Source of the DNA: CALGFI01 sp963786805
Lineage (GTDB): Bacteria; Actinomycetota; UBA4738; HRBIN12
Assembly (NCBI GenBank): GCA_963786805.1
Contig: CAWBAK010000002.1
Coordinates: forward strand, 496,001 to 560,000
Length of the DNA stretch: 64,000 nucleotides
Direction of reading: 5' to 3'
Numbering within the stretch: position 1 is the first letter of the stretch; every line of letters begins with the position of its first letter. The notes under the pieces were generated by a model, which made no database searches, was not told where the DNA came from, and saw nothing but the letters and a program-made list of their open reading frames with translations. Below, piece by piece: positions 33,117 to 41,794 of this stretch. The translations under genes were made by a program, and so were the position numbers.

Positions 33117-33146
33117 GGTACCGCCCGCCGTGACGAACACGGTACC
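33117..33146. repeat. Inverted repeat GGTACCG-N16-CGGTACC in the divergent intergenic region
   Basis: Perfect 7-bp arms at 33117-33123 and 33140-33146 between the divergent sulfotransferase and Wzz/BY-kinase operons. It could be an operator controlling both sides. Confidence 0.4.
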
Positions 33147-33261
33147 CACTCCACAGGCTCCTTCGAACGCGTGGAGGTTACAGTTACGAGGTAGTGGGTA
33201 GCCTGGCGAAAGCCTTCCGGGAGGGATCACGCTGTCGCAGCGCCTCGAATCGGTCGATGCA

Positions 33262-34887
33262 GTGGACCTACGCGCATATTCCGATGTCGTTCGCCGTCGC
33301 TGGCGAGTCATCGCCGCGATCGCCATCGCCTTCCTCATGCTGGCGGCCCTTTACTCGTTCACCCGCCCCGTCGTCTACACGGGCCAAGCGGAGGTTCTCG
33401 TCGACCCTGGTCAGAGTTCGTCAGGGCTCCGACCCGATCAACTCGTGAGCATCGAGACAGAGGCTCGTCTGATCGCATCCGCGAGCATCGCAGCCATCGC
33501 GCGACGGCAGATGGAGGGGCAGGCGAGCATCCCGACCCTCCTCGAGCACGTGACCGTCGAGTCGACGCCGGATTCACTCGTGCTCGACATCTCCTTCACC
33601 GCGTCCACGCCGGGCCTTGCGGCCGACTGGGCGAATGCGTTCGGAGAGGCATATCTCTCCTATCGACGTGATCGTGCTGAAGAGGCGCTCGCGGAGGAGC
33701 GTGGAGTCTTGGAACAGATGATGGACGAACTCGCGATCCAGCGAGACGCGGAGAACGAGTTCCTCGAGTCCGCGACTCCGGAGAGCCTCGAATCCCGCAA
33801 TGCCGAATCGCGACGAGACATCCTGAACAACCGCATCGCCATCATCGCGGCTCAGCTCACTCAGATCCCGGTCACGGTGCATCCTGGAGAGCTCATCCTC
33901 CCGGCGACGCCCCCGACGGCTCCATCGAGCCCGAATCATCCGATCAATCTGGCCCTCGGCCTCTTCCTCGGGCTGTTCACGGGCATCGGCGCCGCCTTCG
34001 TCCGGGATCGGATGGACGACCGCGTTACGAGTCGCGTGGATCTCGAATCTGCGGTCGGCGCGCCGACGCTCGCCATCATCCCGAGGGCGCCTGGAGAGCC
34101 GCTTCCGGGAACGGCTCTTCTCGTCGTGGAGCACCAACCCCGCAGCCCGGCGGCCGAGGCGTACGGCACGCTGCGCACGAACGTCATGGCCCTCGGTCGT
34201 CGGCGCGGCAACGTGATCGGCGTCACAGGCACAGCGATGGCCGAGGGTAAGACGACGACCATGGCCAACCTGTCGGCCGCTCTCGCACAAGCAGACAAGA
34301 ACGTCCTGGCCATCTCCGCGGACTTGCGTCGTCCACGACTGCACGAGTTCTTCTCTGTTCAAAGTGAGCCAGGACTGAGCGAGTACCTCGCAGACGAGTC
34401 CCCGTTGGAGAAGGTCCTCCGGCAACCGCGTCCAAACCTTCAGATCATCACCAGCGGCTCTCTCCCCACCCACCCAACCGAGTTGCTCCAGTCCGCACGG
34501 ATGGCCAAGCTCATCGACCGTGCACGAGCTACGTTCGACTTCGTCATCGTCGACCTCCCGCCCGTGCTGGGTCTCGCGGACACGCTCGCCGTTGCGCCCC
34601 TCCTCGACGGGATGCTCTTCGTCGTGAAGGCCGGCAGCACGAGCCAAGCGGCGATCCGTCTCGCGGTCGCTCAACTCATGCAGGTCGGCGCCGCCATCGA
34701 CGGTGGGGTGCTGAATGACGTGATCGCGTCACGATTCATGGAGTACAAGTTCGGGCACGAGTACGCTCTGAATGGAGCCCGCGAAGACGGAGAGATCACC
34801 GCTCCGACAAGTCCCGAGGTCCGCGAACGAACATCTCCCGTCGGCGACGAGCCGGTGGTGACCAAACGCCAGGCTCCGAAGCCGTAG
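33262..34887 (+). CDS. Chain-length determinant (Wzz) fused to BY-kinase-like CpsD/CapB ATPase
   Basis: 541 aa. N-terminal helix VIAAIAIAFLMLAALYSF, extracytoplasmic coiled coil (about 130-200), proline-rich segment, second helix INLALGLFLGLFTGIGAAFV, then the cytoplasmic kinase domain with Walker A TGTAMAEGKTTTMANL, Walker A' ISADLRRPRLHEFF and Walker B FVIVDLPPVLGLAD. It controls polysaccharide chain length by regulated autophosphorylation. The C-tail has only scattered Tyr (EYKFGHEYAL), no clear Tyr cluster. The start is uncertain: GTG 33262 has a weak site, while an in-frame CTG at 33232 follows GGGAGGG at good spacing and would add ten residues. Confidence 0.88.
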   Translation: MDLRAYSDVVRRRWRVIAAIAIAFLMLAALYSFTRPVVYTGQAEVLVDPGQSSSGLRPDQLVSIETEARLIASASIAAIARRQMEGQASIPTLLEHVTVESTPDSLVLDISFTASTPGLAADWANAFGEAYLSYRRDRAEEALAEERGVLEQMMDELAIQRDAENEFLESATPESLESRNAESRRDILNNRIAIIAAQLTQIPVTVHPGELILPATPPTAPSSPNHPINLALGLFLGLFTGIGAAFVRDRMDDRVTSRVDLESAVGAPTLAIIPRAPGEPLPGTALLVVEHQPRSPAAEAYGTLRTNVMALGRRRGNVIGVTGTAMAEGKTTTMANLSAALAQADKNVLAISADLRRPRLHEFFSVQSEPGLSEYLADESPLEKVLRQPRPNLQIITSGSLPTHPTELLQSARMAKLIDRARATFDFVIVDLPPVLGLADTLAVAPLLDGMLFVVKAGSTSQAAIRLAVAQLMQVGAAIDGGVLNDVIASRFMEYKFGHEYALNGAREDGEITAPTSPEVRERTSPVGDEPVVTKRQAPKP

Positions 34888-34900
34888 GCCGAGGCTCGCC

Positions 34901-35401
34901 GTGGGGGCCAGCAGGTTCGAAGGGATGGTCGCCGGCGATGAGCCGCGCGCTCCGACCGTGGTCTTCGTGAGCTCCTCGGGCGGACATCTGATGCAGCTGT
35001 ACAACCTCAAGCCATGGTGGGAGCGCTACCGACGAGTGTGGATCACGTTCGACACGCAGGATGCGCGTTCGCTCCTTTCGGACGAAGCGACGATCTCGGC
35101 CCATCATCCAACAACGAGGAACATCCCGAATCTCCTGCGGAACAGCCTCCTCGCGTGGCGTGTGTTGCGACGGTACCGCCCGAGCGTCGTGATCTCTACC
35201 GGCGCCGGCGTCGCGCTGCCGTTCTTCGTTCTCGCTCGCTCGCTGGGGATCCGGACGATCTATATCGAAGTCTTCGACCGGATCGACGCTCCATCGCTCA
35301 CGGCCCGGCTGTGCTATCCGCTCAGTGACCTCTTCGCCCTTCAGTGGCAAGAGCAGGCGCGCTTCTTCCCACGAGGCAAGTTCATTGGTCCGCTCTTCTA
35401 G
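34901..35401 (+). CDS. PssD/Alg14-like glycosyltransferase subunit
   Basis: 166 aa from GTG 34901 (GAGG upstream). The Alg14 pattern is clear: VVFVSSSGGHLMQLYNLKPW, RPSVVISTGAGVALPFFVLA and GIRTIYIEVFDRIDAPSLT. It is the membrane-associated partner that recruits the catalytic PssE/Alg13-like subunit encoded next. The pair usually adds the second sugar, often glucuronate or GlcNAc, to the lipid-linked primer. Fits the Wzx/Wzy locus. Confidence 0.85.
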   Translation: MGASRFEGMVAGDEPRAPTVVFVSSSGGHLMQLYNLKPWWERYRRVWITFDTQDARSLLSDEATISAHHPTTRNIPNLLRNSLLAWRVLRRYRPSVVISTGAGVALPFFVLARSLGIRTIYIEVFDRIDAPSLTARLCYPLSDLFALQWQEQARFFPRGKFIGPLF

Positions 35402-36012
35402 CGCCGGCGCGGAGGACCACGGACCCTTCGTCCTCGCGACGGTCGGAACGGATCATCATCCCTTCGATCGCCTGGTTGGATGGGTCGACGCCTGGGCCCT
35501 TGCGGCCGGCCCGCGGATCGACTGCTTCGTCCAAACCGGTCCGTGCCCGTGCCCCTGAGCACGCCGCCTGGGCACGTTCTCTCTCTCACGATCGTCTTCA
35601 GGACCTCATGTCGCGCGCGTCGGCGGTCGTCTGCCATGCCGGTCCCGGAACGATCATGGACTGTCGGCGGGCGGGTCTGAAACCGGTCGTCGTGCCGAGA
35701 CGCCGGTTTCTCGGGGAGGTCGTCGATGATCATCAGCTCTCCTTCGCGCTCCGCCTCGCCGGCATCGGTCACGTGAAGCTCGTGCAAACGGAGGGCGAGC
35801 TGAAGGATGCGCTCGACGCCGTCGTTGACGACCCGCTCATCTACCGGATCGATCCAACCCGCGACGGGGATCTCAGCGCAACGATCCGCCGCTTTGCCGC
35901 GCTCGCCGAGCCCCTGCTCGGCCACCCGGGGTCAGGACCCCGATCTGCCACACCACCCGCGAGACGCTCCCCCCCGCGTTCGGGGGTGATCAGTAGGCTC
36001 CCCGACCGTTGA
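35385..36012 (+). pseudogene. PssE/Alg13-like glycosyltransferase subunit, interrupted by a frameshift
   Basis: The first part (from about TTG 35385) reads FVLATVGTDHHPFDRLVGWV...CFVQTG and hits TGA at 35556-35558. The expected continuation EHAAWARSLSHDRLQDLMSR, VVCHAGPGTIMDCRRAGLKP and VVPRRRFLGEVVDDHQ lies in the +1 frame to 36012. Removing one base between about 35530 and 35556 (for example in the CCCC run) restores a single protein of about 208 aa. Everything needed for a GT28 C-terminal-like catalytic subunit is present, so this is either a sequence error or a very recent lesion. Its 3' end overlaps the convergent sugar transferase by 23 bp. Confidence 0.85.
35971..35986 (-). terminator. 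GC hairpin downstream of the sugar transferase gene
   Basis: CCCCCG (35971-35976), loop CGTT, CGGGGG (35981-35986), 4 bp beyond the stop of the minus-strand sugar transferase. No U-run, so terminator function is only likely. Confidence 0.35.
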
Positions 36013-36769
36013 GCACCGCGGGAAGCGTCTTGAGCAGTAGCCGGAAATCCCGCCTGAGATTCCATGTTGAGATGTACTCGAGATCCATCCCCACCCACGT
36101 CTTGAAGTCCACGTCCGAGCGTCCGCTGACCTGCCAGATACAGGTGAGCCCGGGCTTCACGGAAAGGCGCTGCCGTTCGAGCTCGGTGTAGGTGGCGAAC
36201 TCCTCCGGCAGCGGGGGCCGAGGTCCGACGAGGCTCATATGGCCGCGCAGCACGTTGATGAGCTGCGGGATCTCGTCGATCGACAGCTTGCGCAGCCAGC
36301 GACCGACCGGGGTGATCCTGGGATCTTCTCGGATCTTGAAGACCGGACCGGTCACCTCGTTGAGGTTGCGCAGCTCATCACGCGTGAGATGAGCCCCCAG
36401 GCGCATCGACCGGAACTTGTACATCCGGATCGGTTCCCCGCCTTTGCCGACCCGCTCTTGCAGATACAGAACCGGCCCAGACGAGGTCATGCGCACGAGC
36501 AGGGCGGAGATCAGGATGACCGGGAGCAGCAGGATGAGCAGGCCCACCCCGCCGATGATGTCCACCGCTCGTTTGGCCACGACCTGCCATCTGGTGGCGT
36601 CGAGAAGGCCGCCGGCGATCCACGCGTGTTCGCTCGATCGACCACCGTCGACCACGGTGAGCGCATGCGCTCGAGTCATGCCGACGTCGGAGACGTCGAG
36701 GACCGCTCCGGCCGTAGCGGCCACGCGGGGGGAGGAGTCGACGTCCTCCAGATTCGGAAATTCCCTCAA
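35990..36769 (-). CDS. Initiating sugar-1-phosphate transferase (polyprenyl-phosphate, PglC/WbaP catalytic type)
   Basis: 259 aa from TTG 36769 (GAGGGG ten bases upstream); ATG 36679 is an alternative. One hydrophobic segment (IIGGVGLLILLLPVILISAL) enters the catalytic domain with YKFRSMR, LRKLSIDEIPQLINVLRG, MSLVGPRPPLPEE and the C-terminal GLTCIWQVSGRSDVDF. It moves a sugar-1-phosphate from a UDP-sugar to undecaprenyl phosphate, the first step of repeat-unit assembly. The N-terminal 70 residues are not the usual membrane domain. A second such enzyme is at 42195. Confidence 0.9.
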   Translation of the reverse strand: MREFPNLEDVDSSPRVAATAGAVLDVSDVGMTRAHALTVVDGGRSSEHAWIAGGLLDATRWQVVAKRAVDIIGGVGLLILLLPVILISALLVRMTSSGPVLYLQERVGKGGEPIRMYKFRSMRLGAHLTRDELRNLNEVTGPVFKIREDPRITPVGRWLRKLSIDEIPQLINVLRGHMSLVGPRPPLPEEFATYTELERQRLSVKPGLTCIWQVSGRSDVDFKTWVGMDLEYISTWNLRRDFRLLLKTLPAVLNGRGAY

Positions 36770-36919
36770 GAGCCAGTAACCCCTCGTCTAGCCCCGGTCG
36801 GCCTACTCCTGTCGAAAGACGTACTCCGCCGCGGTGCTTTCGCCCTACGGCGCCGTACCCCGTTCAGGGGACGTCTTTCCCACCAGAGAGTAAAGCAAAC
36901 ACGGTAGCGGCACAGATTT

Positions 36920-36939
36920 GGAGATTTATGCGTATCTCC
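36920..36939. repeat. Inverted repeat GGAGAT-N8-ATCTCC in a divergent intergenic region
   Basis: Six-bp arms at 36920-36925 and 36934-36939, between the sugar transferase (minus) and the DUF4012 gene (plus). It is AT-richer than its surroundings; possible operator. Confidence 0.3.
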
Positions 36940-36984
36940 CACCTGGTGCGAACACCGAGAGCGGCTCTATCCGGGAAACCAGGC

Positions 36985-37041
36985 ACCCATCCGGGGATGG
37001 GTCCCCGGGTACGATGAGTGATCCTTCGGCCCCAAAGGATC
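36985..37041 (+). promoter_or_regulatory. Two hairpins in the DUF4012 leader, one covering the Shine-Dalgarno
   Basis: Hairpin 1: ACCCATCC (36985-36992) with GGATGGGT (36995-37002). Hairpin 2: GATCCTT (37020-37026) with AAGGATC (37035-37041), 8-nt loop. The AAAGGA ribosome binding site (37034-37039) of the gene starting at 37049 lies in the stem of hairpin 2, so translation may depend on its opening. Confidence 0.4.
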
Positions 37042-37048
37042 GAAGCCC

Positions 37049-39112
37049 ATGCAGGGCAGCACGAGCGAGAGAACGGCGAAACGGGGAGACAGCGGGTTCT
37101 CGGAGAACAGGCGCGGTCAGCGGAGAGGCCGTCGCTGGATCTGGCTCCTCGGTGTGCTTGCGGTCCTCGTCGTCGGAGGCGGGCTCTTCGCCCTTTCCTT
37201 GCTCGGCGCATTTGGGGCGATCCGGAACGACCTCGAGCTCGGCCGCTCCGCGATGGAGGGAGGACGTGACGACCTCGGGGCGAGCGACCCCGAGGCCGCG
37301 GCCGCGTCCTTCCGCGAGGGACGGCGGCTCTTCGCGCAGGCCGATGAGCGGGCGGACAGCTTCGTCGTTGGCGCGCTGGGCTGGTTCCCGATCCTCGGCC
37401 GGTCCGCGGACGCCGTTCGTGCGATCACCGGATCGGCCGCAACCGCATCAGAGGCCGCGATCGTCCTGACCGACGGGGCGGCCGCCATCCCGGGCGGGTT
37501 CTCCGGCCTCGCGCCCACGGACGGCGCGATCCCGATCGAGCGGATCGTCCCGCTCGCCGACGCCGCTCGCGAAGCGGATCGGCTGATCGGCGAGGCTGCC
37601 TCTGAGATCGAACGAGCGCCGGACTCCCTGCTCCTCGGCCCCGTGGGACCCGCCCGTCGCGAGGCAGAGGAGGAGCTCGGCGAGCTGCGAGCGTCGATCC
37701 ATACCGCTTCGCTGCTTCTCCAGGGCCTTCCTGCGTTCCTCGGCGTCGACGGGCCTCGGACGTACTTCTTCGGCGCGCAGAACCCCGCCGAGCTGCGCGG
37801 AACGGGAGGGTTGATCGGCGCGTACTCGATACTCAGGATCGACCAGGGCCGCTTCCGCTTCGCCCCGTTCGTGCCGATCCACTCGCTCGCCCAGCCGCCG
37901 CTCGACACGATCGCGCCGCCGAACGAGGACTTTTCGGCGAACTACGACCAGTTCCGGCGGGCCGAGTGGTTCTGGACCTCGATCAACGTGATGCCGGACT
38001 TCCCCTCGGTGGGGCAAGCGATCCTTCGCTCGTACGAGGCCGCGACCGGTGAGTCCGTGGATGGCGTCATCCTCGCCGACCCGTTCGCGCTGGCTGCGCT
38101 CTTGCGATCAACAGGACCGGTCGAGCTGCGTGGCTATGACGGTGTCCAGATCGACGCCGAGAACGTGGTCTCGTTCACGACGAACGAGGCCTACTCGTTG
38201 TTCGTCGACTCGGCGAAACGCAAACGAGTGCTCGGTGACGTCGCGCGAGCTGCGTTCGAACGCTTCATGGAGCGGCCTTCCGCCGCAACCGCCGACCTCC
38301 GCCAGCTGCTGGACGCCGCCGGCGAGGGTCACATCAGGGTCTTCTCGACCGATCCGAACCTGCAGGAAGGCCTCGAGGCGACGGCAGCCGGCGGAGGGCT
38401 CCGCCCAGCCGGCGCGGAAGGCGATCTCCTGTCCGTCGTCGTGAACAGCGCGGCGGGGTCGAAGGTCGACTTCTACCAGGAGCGGGAGGTTCGGTACGCG
38501 ATCCAGCTCGACGAGGATGGATCGGCGGTGAGCTCTCTGGATGTCACCTTCCGGAACGATGCGCCCTCGTCGGGGGTGCCAAGGTACGTGATCGGGCCAA
38601 ACCCACCGACCGTCAAGGACGTCGGGCCGATCCTTCGAACGCTCGAGGCCGGGGAGAGTGTCGCGCTCGTCAACGTCTACTGCGGGGACGACTGCATCCC
38701 CGGTGATGCACGGCTGGGCGACGAACCGATCGAGGGCTCGTTCCGCTCAGACCTCGGGATCCGGTACTTCCAGCGCTACTTCTCGATCTTGAGTGGGGGG
38801 GAAGCAACGCTTCGACTTTCCTGGGACGACCCGCAGGCGTGGGAGGGAAACAGCTCAGGGGGCATCTATCGGATGGTCTTCACGAATCAGGTGACGATCC
38901 GTCCGGCGACGTTGAACCTTCGGATCGAGCCACCCGAGGGGATGCAGATCGCTTCCGTGAGCTCACCGCTCGAGATCGTCGACGGCGCGGCCGTCTACGT
39001 GGGAGAGCCCGGAGCGCGCCTCGACGTCATGGTCGACTTCCGGCCAGAACTCCCCGTCCGTCTCTGGCGGAACGTGACGCGATTCCTCACGACGCCCGTG
39101 TTCGAATTCTGA
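37049..39112 (+). CDS. DUF4012 family membrane-anchored protein
   Basis: 687 aa from ATG 37049. A basic cytoplasmic N-terminus, one membrane helix (WLLGVLAVLVVGGGLFALSL), and a large extracytoplasmic part. The family mark is YFFGAQNPAELRGTGGLIGA near residue 245, followed by VPIHSLAQPPLD and DFSANYDQFRRAEWFWTS. DUF4012 proteins are common beside actinobacterial surface polysaccharide genes; the resemblance of the core to the LytR-CpsA-Psr fold suggests a role in attaching or modifying cell-wall glycan, which is inference. It faces the LAFSG protein gene convergently. Confidence 0.85.
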   Translation: MQGSTSERTAKRGDSGFSENRRGQRRGRRWIWLLGVLAVLVVGGGLFALSLLGAFGAIRNDLELGRSAMEGGRDDLGASDPEAAAASFREGRRLFAQADERADSFVVGALGWFPILGRSADAVRAITGSAATASEAAIVLTDGAAAIPGGFSGLAPTDGAIPIERIVPLADAAREADRLIGEAASEIERAPDSLLLGPVGPARREAEEELGELRASIHTASLLLQGLPAFLGVDGPRTYFFGAQNPAELRGTGGLIGAYSILRIDQGRFRFAPFVPIHSLAQPPLDTIAPPNEDFSANYDQFRRAEWFWTSINVMPDFPSVGQAILRSYEAATGESVDGVILADPFALAALLRSTGPVELRGYDGVQIDAENVVSFTTNEAYSLFVDSAKRKRVLGDVARAAFERFMERPSAATADLRQLLDAAGEGHIRVFSTDPNLQEGLEATAAGGGLRPAGAEGDLLSVVVNSAAGSKVDFYQEREVRYAIQLDEDGSAVSSLDVTFRNDAPSSGVPRYVIGPNPPTVKDVGPILRTLEAGESVALVNVYCGDDCIPGDARLGDEPIEGSFRSDLGIRYFQRYFSILSGGEATLRLSWDDPQAWEGNSSGGIYRMVFTNQVTIRPATLNLRIEPPEGMQIASVSSPLEIVDGAAVYVGEPGARLDVMVDFRPELPVRLWRNVTRFLTTPVFEF

Positions 39113-39113
39113 C

Positions 39114-39142
39114 GTCTGTCTGGAGGACTCGCTCCGGCAGAC
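39114..39142. terminator. Shared hairpin between convergent genes
   Basis: GTCTG-CTGGAG-like arm (39114-39125) pairs imperfectly with CTCCGGCAGAC (39132-39142). It fits exactly between the DUF4012 stop (39112) and the stop of the minus-strand gene (39143), so it can serve both directions. Confidence 0.5.
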
Positions 39143-39409
39143 TTACGAGATCCCGGCGGTCTTCGCGCGGCGCCTGGCGGCGATCAAGAACGCAACTCCA
39201 ACGGCCAGGAGGGCCACAGCGACGACCATCCACACGGTGACCTCGCTTCCGGAGAAGGCGAGTCCCCCGGGCGCATTCACGATGACTTCCGGGAGGACTT
39301 CATGCTCATCCGGGGGGATCGCAGACCCACCCTGTTGAGCCAGGGCCGTGGTCGCCGACAGCAGCGTCAGACTCAGCGCTCCAAGAACCGCCATCCCGAG
39401 CTTCTTCAT
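39143..39409 (-). CDS. Small exported protein with LAFSG sortase-like sorting tail
   Basis: 88 aa. Signal peptide MKKLGMAVLGALSLTLLSAT cleaved near TALA/QQ, then a mature part of only about 25 residues, then GGLAFSG, a membrane helix (VTVWMVVAVALLAVGVAFLI) and the basic tail ARRRAK. The order motif, helix, Arg tail is that of a cell-wall sorting signal; LAFSG is close to the LAxTG motif of class E sortases of high-GC Gram-positives, with Ser for Thr. No sortase is in the window. An alternative reading is a plain double-pass membrane peptide. Confidence 0.75.
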   Translation of the reverse strand: MKKLGMAVLGALSLTLLSATTALAQQGGSAIPPDEHEVLPEVIVNAPGGLAFSGSEVTVWMVVAVALLAVGVAFLIAARRRAKTAGIS

Positions 39410-39512
39410 CTCTACTCTCCCTACGTCGAACGCCTCATCCCGAGACTTCCCCGGGGACCGCCAAACGAAACCTTACGCGCTCAGTGCACGTATCCGCAAC
39501 ATGGCAAAAGAC

Positions 39513-40469
39513 CTAACTCGCGCCTTCCGGCACCTGCCAGCTGTGCCTGGCCCAGTCGATCGTCCGTTGCAGCCCCTCTGCCAGCGGAACCTGGGGCATC
39601 CAGCCCAGCACGGACGTCGCTTGGGAGATGTCCGGGCATCGGACCTCCGGGTCGTCGATCGGGCGCTCGGTGAAGACCAACTCCGACCGGCTCCCGGCGA
39701 GCAGCACGATCGTCCGAGCCAGATCGAGCACCTTCACCTCCTCGGGATTCCCGAGGTTCACGGGCCTCCCGACCACGCTCGAACGCAGCAGCCGCCAGAT
39801 CCCCTCCACCAGGTCGTCCACGTAGCAGAGGGATCGGGTCTGGGAGCCGTCTCCGTGCACGGTGATGGGTCGGTCTTCGAGCGCCTGATCGATGAACGTC
39901 GGCACGGCCCGGCCGTCGGCGCGGCGCATCCGTGGGCCGTAGGTGTTGAAGATGCGGACGATCTTGACGGGCACTCCGTGAGCGCGGTGATACGCCATCG
40001 CCATCGCCTCCGCGAACCGCTTCGCCTCGTCGTAGACACCACGAGGCCCGATGGGGTTCACGTTGCCCCAGTAGCTTTCGGGCTGCGGATGAACCTTGGG
40101 ATCGCCGTAGACCTCGGAGGTGGACGCGAGCAGGAAGCCGGCGCCTTTCGCCTTGGCCAGGCCCAGCGCGTTCATGGTTCCGAGCGCCCCGACCTTCAGG
40201 GTGTGGATCGGATGGGACAGATAGTCCGTCGGAGAGGCCGGCGAGGCGAAGTGGAGCACCCAATCGACGTCCCCGTCGATGGAGATGGGCTCCGTGACGT
40301 CGTGGGATTCGAAGCGGAACCGTCGGTCCGACAGGAGACCATCGAGGTTCTCTCTCCGACCGGTGAGGAGCGAGTCGAGGCAGACGACGTCCAACCCCTC
40401 GCCGGCGAGCCGTTCACACAGGTGCGACCCGACGAACCCTGCTCCCCCGGTCACGACCGCTCGGGGCAC
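39513..40469 (-). CDS. UDP-glucuronate decarboxylase-like NAD-dependent epimerase (UDP-xylose synthase)
   Basis: 318 aa from GTG 40469, directly after the ugd stop; the frame upstream shadows ugd. Extended SDR: Rossmann motif VVTGGAGFVGSHLCERL, Thr/Ser-Glu in STSEVYGDP and the Tyr-Lys pair in GPRGVYDEAKRFAEAMA. The YWGNVNPIGPRG block is characteristic of Uxs enzymes. It converts UDP-glucuronate to UDP-xylose (or the 4-keto intermediate). The pair with Ugd supports this. dTDP-glucose 4,6-dehydratase is less likely. Confidence 0.85.
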   Translation of the reverse strand: MPRAVVTGGAGFVGSHLCERLAGEGLDVVCLDSLLTGRRENLDGLLSDRRFRFESHDVTEPISIDGDVDWVLHFASPASPTDYLSHPIHTLKVGALGTMNALGLAKAKGAGFLLASTSEVYGDPKVHPQPESYWGNVNPIGPRGVYDEAKRFAEAMAMAYHRAHGVPVKIVRIFNTYGPRMRRADGRAVPTFIDQALEDRPITVHGDGSQTRSLCYVDDLVEGIWRLLRSSVVGRPVNLGNPEEVKVLDLARTIVLLAGSRSELVFTERPIDDPEVRCPDISQATSVLGWMPQVPLAEGLQRTIDWARHSWQVPEGAS

Positions 40470-40471
40470 GG

Positions 40472-41794
40472 CTAGTGGATCCCGTGATCGGATGGTCGGC
40501 CGGTGCCGTAGTAGGTGAACCCCTTCGCCCGCATCTCCGCCGGATCGAACAGGTTCCGTCCGTCCACGACGATCGGATGGGCGAGCAGCTGCTTCGCCCG
40601 ATCCAGGTCGAGGGATCGGAACTCGTCCCAGTCGGTGCACAGGACCAGGCAATGGGCACCCGCGAGGGCGTCGTACGCGCTCGGCGCCACGTCCAGATCC
40701 GGAAGCTCGGATTTCGCGTTCGCTCCGGCCTCGGGGTCGAAGCCCACAACGGTGGCATGCTCCTCGATCAGCCTCCGAGCGAGCGCCAGCGCCGGCGACA
40801 GTCGCACATCGTCCGTCCGCGGCTTGAAGGCGAGACCCAGCAGCGCGATGCGCTTGTCCTCGAGGTTCCAAAGTGCGTCCTTCACCTTGTCCACCGTGGC
40901 CGAGATCGCTTCGTCGTTGATCCGTTCCACCTCGCGCAGGAGGCGGAAGTCGTAGCCGAGCCGGGCGGACAGGCGTTCGAACGCCTGGAGATCCTTCGGA
41001 AAGCAGTAGCCGCCCCAGCCCAGGCCCGCGTCGAGGAACGCCCGCCCGATCCGCGGGTCGCTGCCCATCACGTCCGCTACGGCGGTGACATCGGCGCCGG
41101 CGCGTTCGCACACGCGCGCGATCGCGTTGATGTAGGAGATCTTCATCGCGAGGAACGCGTTGGAGGCGTGTTTCGCCAGCTCGGCGGTCTGGATGTCGGT
41201 TTCGATCAGCGTGGCTCCGTCCTCGACGAGTGGCGCGTACAGGCGCCGCATCGCCGCGAAACCTCGCTCGGACCGAGCCCCGACGAGGATACGGTCCGGC
41301 CGAAGCGAGTCCTGGACCGCCTGCCCCTCACGCAAGAACTCCGGGTTCGAAACGACCTCGATCTCGTCTGCAAGGTCCGGGCGCTCGCGCCGGAGCACTT
41401 GCCACAGCCGGCCGGCGGTACCGGCGGGAACCGTGGACTTCTCGACCACGACCAGCGGCCCGGACAGATGGCGCGCGACGCCACGGGCGGACCGCTCGAT
41501 CGCCACGAGGTTGGCTTCCCCGGACGCTCGCGCCGGGGTGCCGACGCAGATGAACAGCACCTCGGCACCTGGCACCGCGTTGCCAGCCTCTGTCTCGAAA
41601 CGCAGCGTGCCCGCAGTGGTGCCTTGTTCGATCAACTCGGGCAACCCGGGCTCGAAGAAAGGGCTGACGCCCTGCCTGAGTTGCCGGATCTTCTCCTCAT
41701 CCTCATCCAGGCCGACGACGTCGTGGCCGAACGCGGAAAGTGTTGCAGCGGTGAGCAATCCGACATGTCCGGTGCCGACCACGACGACGTTCAT
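40472..41794 (-). CDS. ugd: UDP-glucose 6-dehydrogenase
   Basis: 440 aa. NAD-binding N-terminus VVVVGTGHVGLLTAATLSAF (His replaces the common Tyr in GxGYVG), central EVVSNPEFLREGQAVQDSL and the catalytic Cys in GWGGYCFPKDLQAFERL; C-terminal substrate domain LLGLAFKPRTDDVRLSPAL. It oxidises UDP-glucose to UDP-glucuronate, feeding the downstream decarboxylase. Full length. Confidence 0.95.
   Translation of the reverse strand: MNVVVVGTGHVGLLTAATLSAFGHDVVGLDEDEEKIRQLRQGVSPFFEPGLPELIEQGTTAGTLRFETEAGNAVPGAEVLFICVGTPARASGEANLVAIERSARGVARHLSGPLVVVEKSTVPAGTAGRLWQVLRRERPDLADEIEVVSNPEFLREGQAVQDSLRPDRILVGARSERGFAAMRRLYAPLVEDGATLIETDIQTAELAKHASNAFLAMKISYINAIARVCERAGADVTAVADVMGSDPRIGRAFLDAGLGWGGYCFPKDLQAFERLSARLGYDFRLLREVERINDEAISATVDKVKDALWNLEDKRIALLGLAFKPRTDDVRLSPALALARRLIEEHATVVGFDPEAGANAKSELPDLDVAPSAYDALAGAHCLVLCTDWDEFRSLDLDRAKQLLAHPIVVDGRNLFDPAEMRAKGFTYYGTGRPSDHGIH

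Noticed and set aside
36770..36980. Riboswitch in the sugar transferase/DUF4012 intergenic region
   Set aside because: GCAAAC and GGTAGC strings recall c-di-GMP-I elements, but order and spacing do not match.
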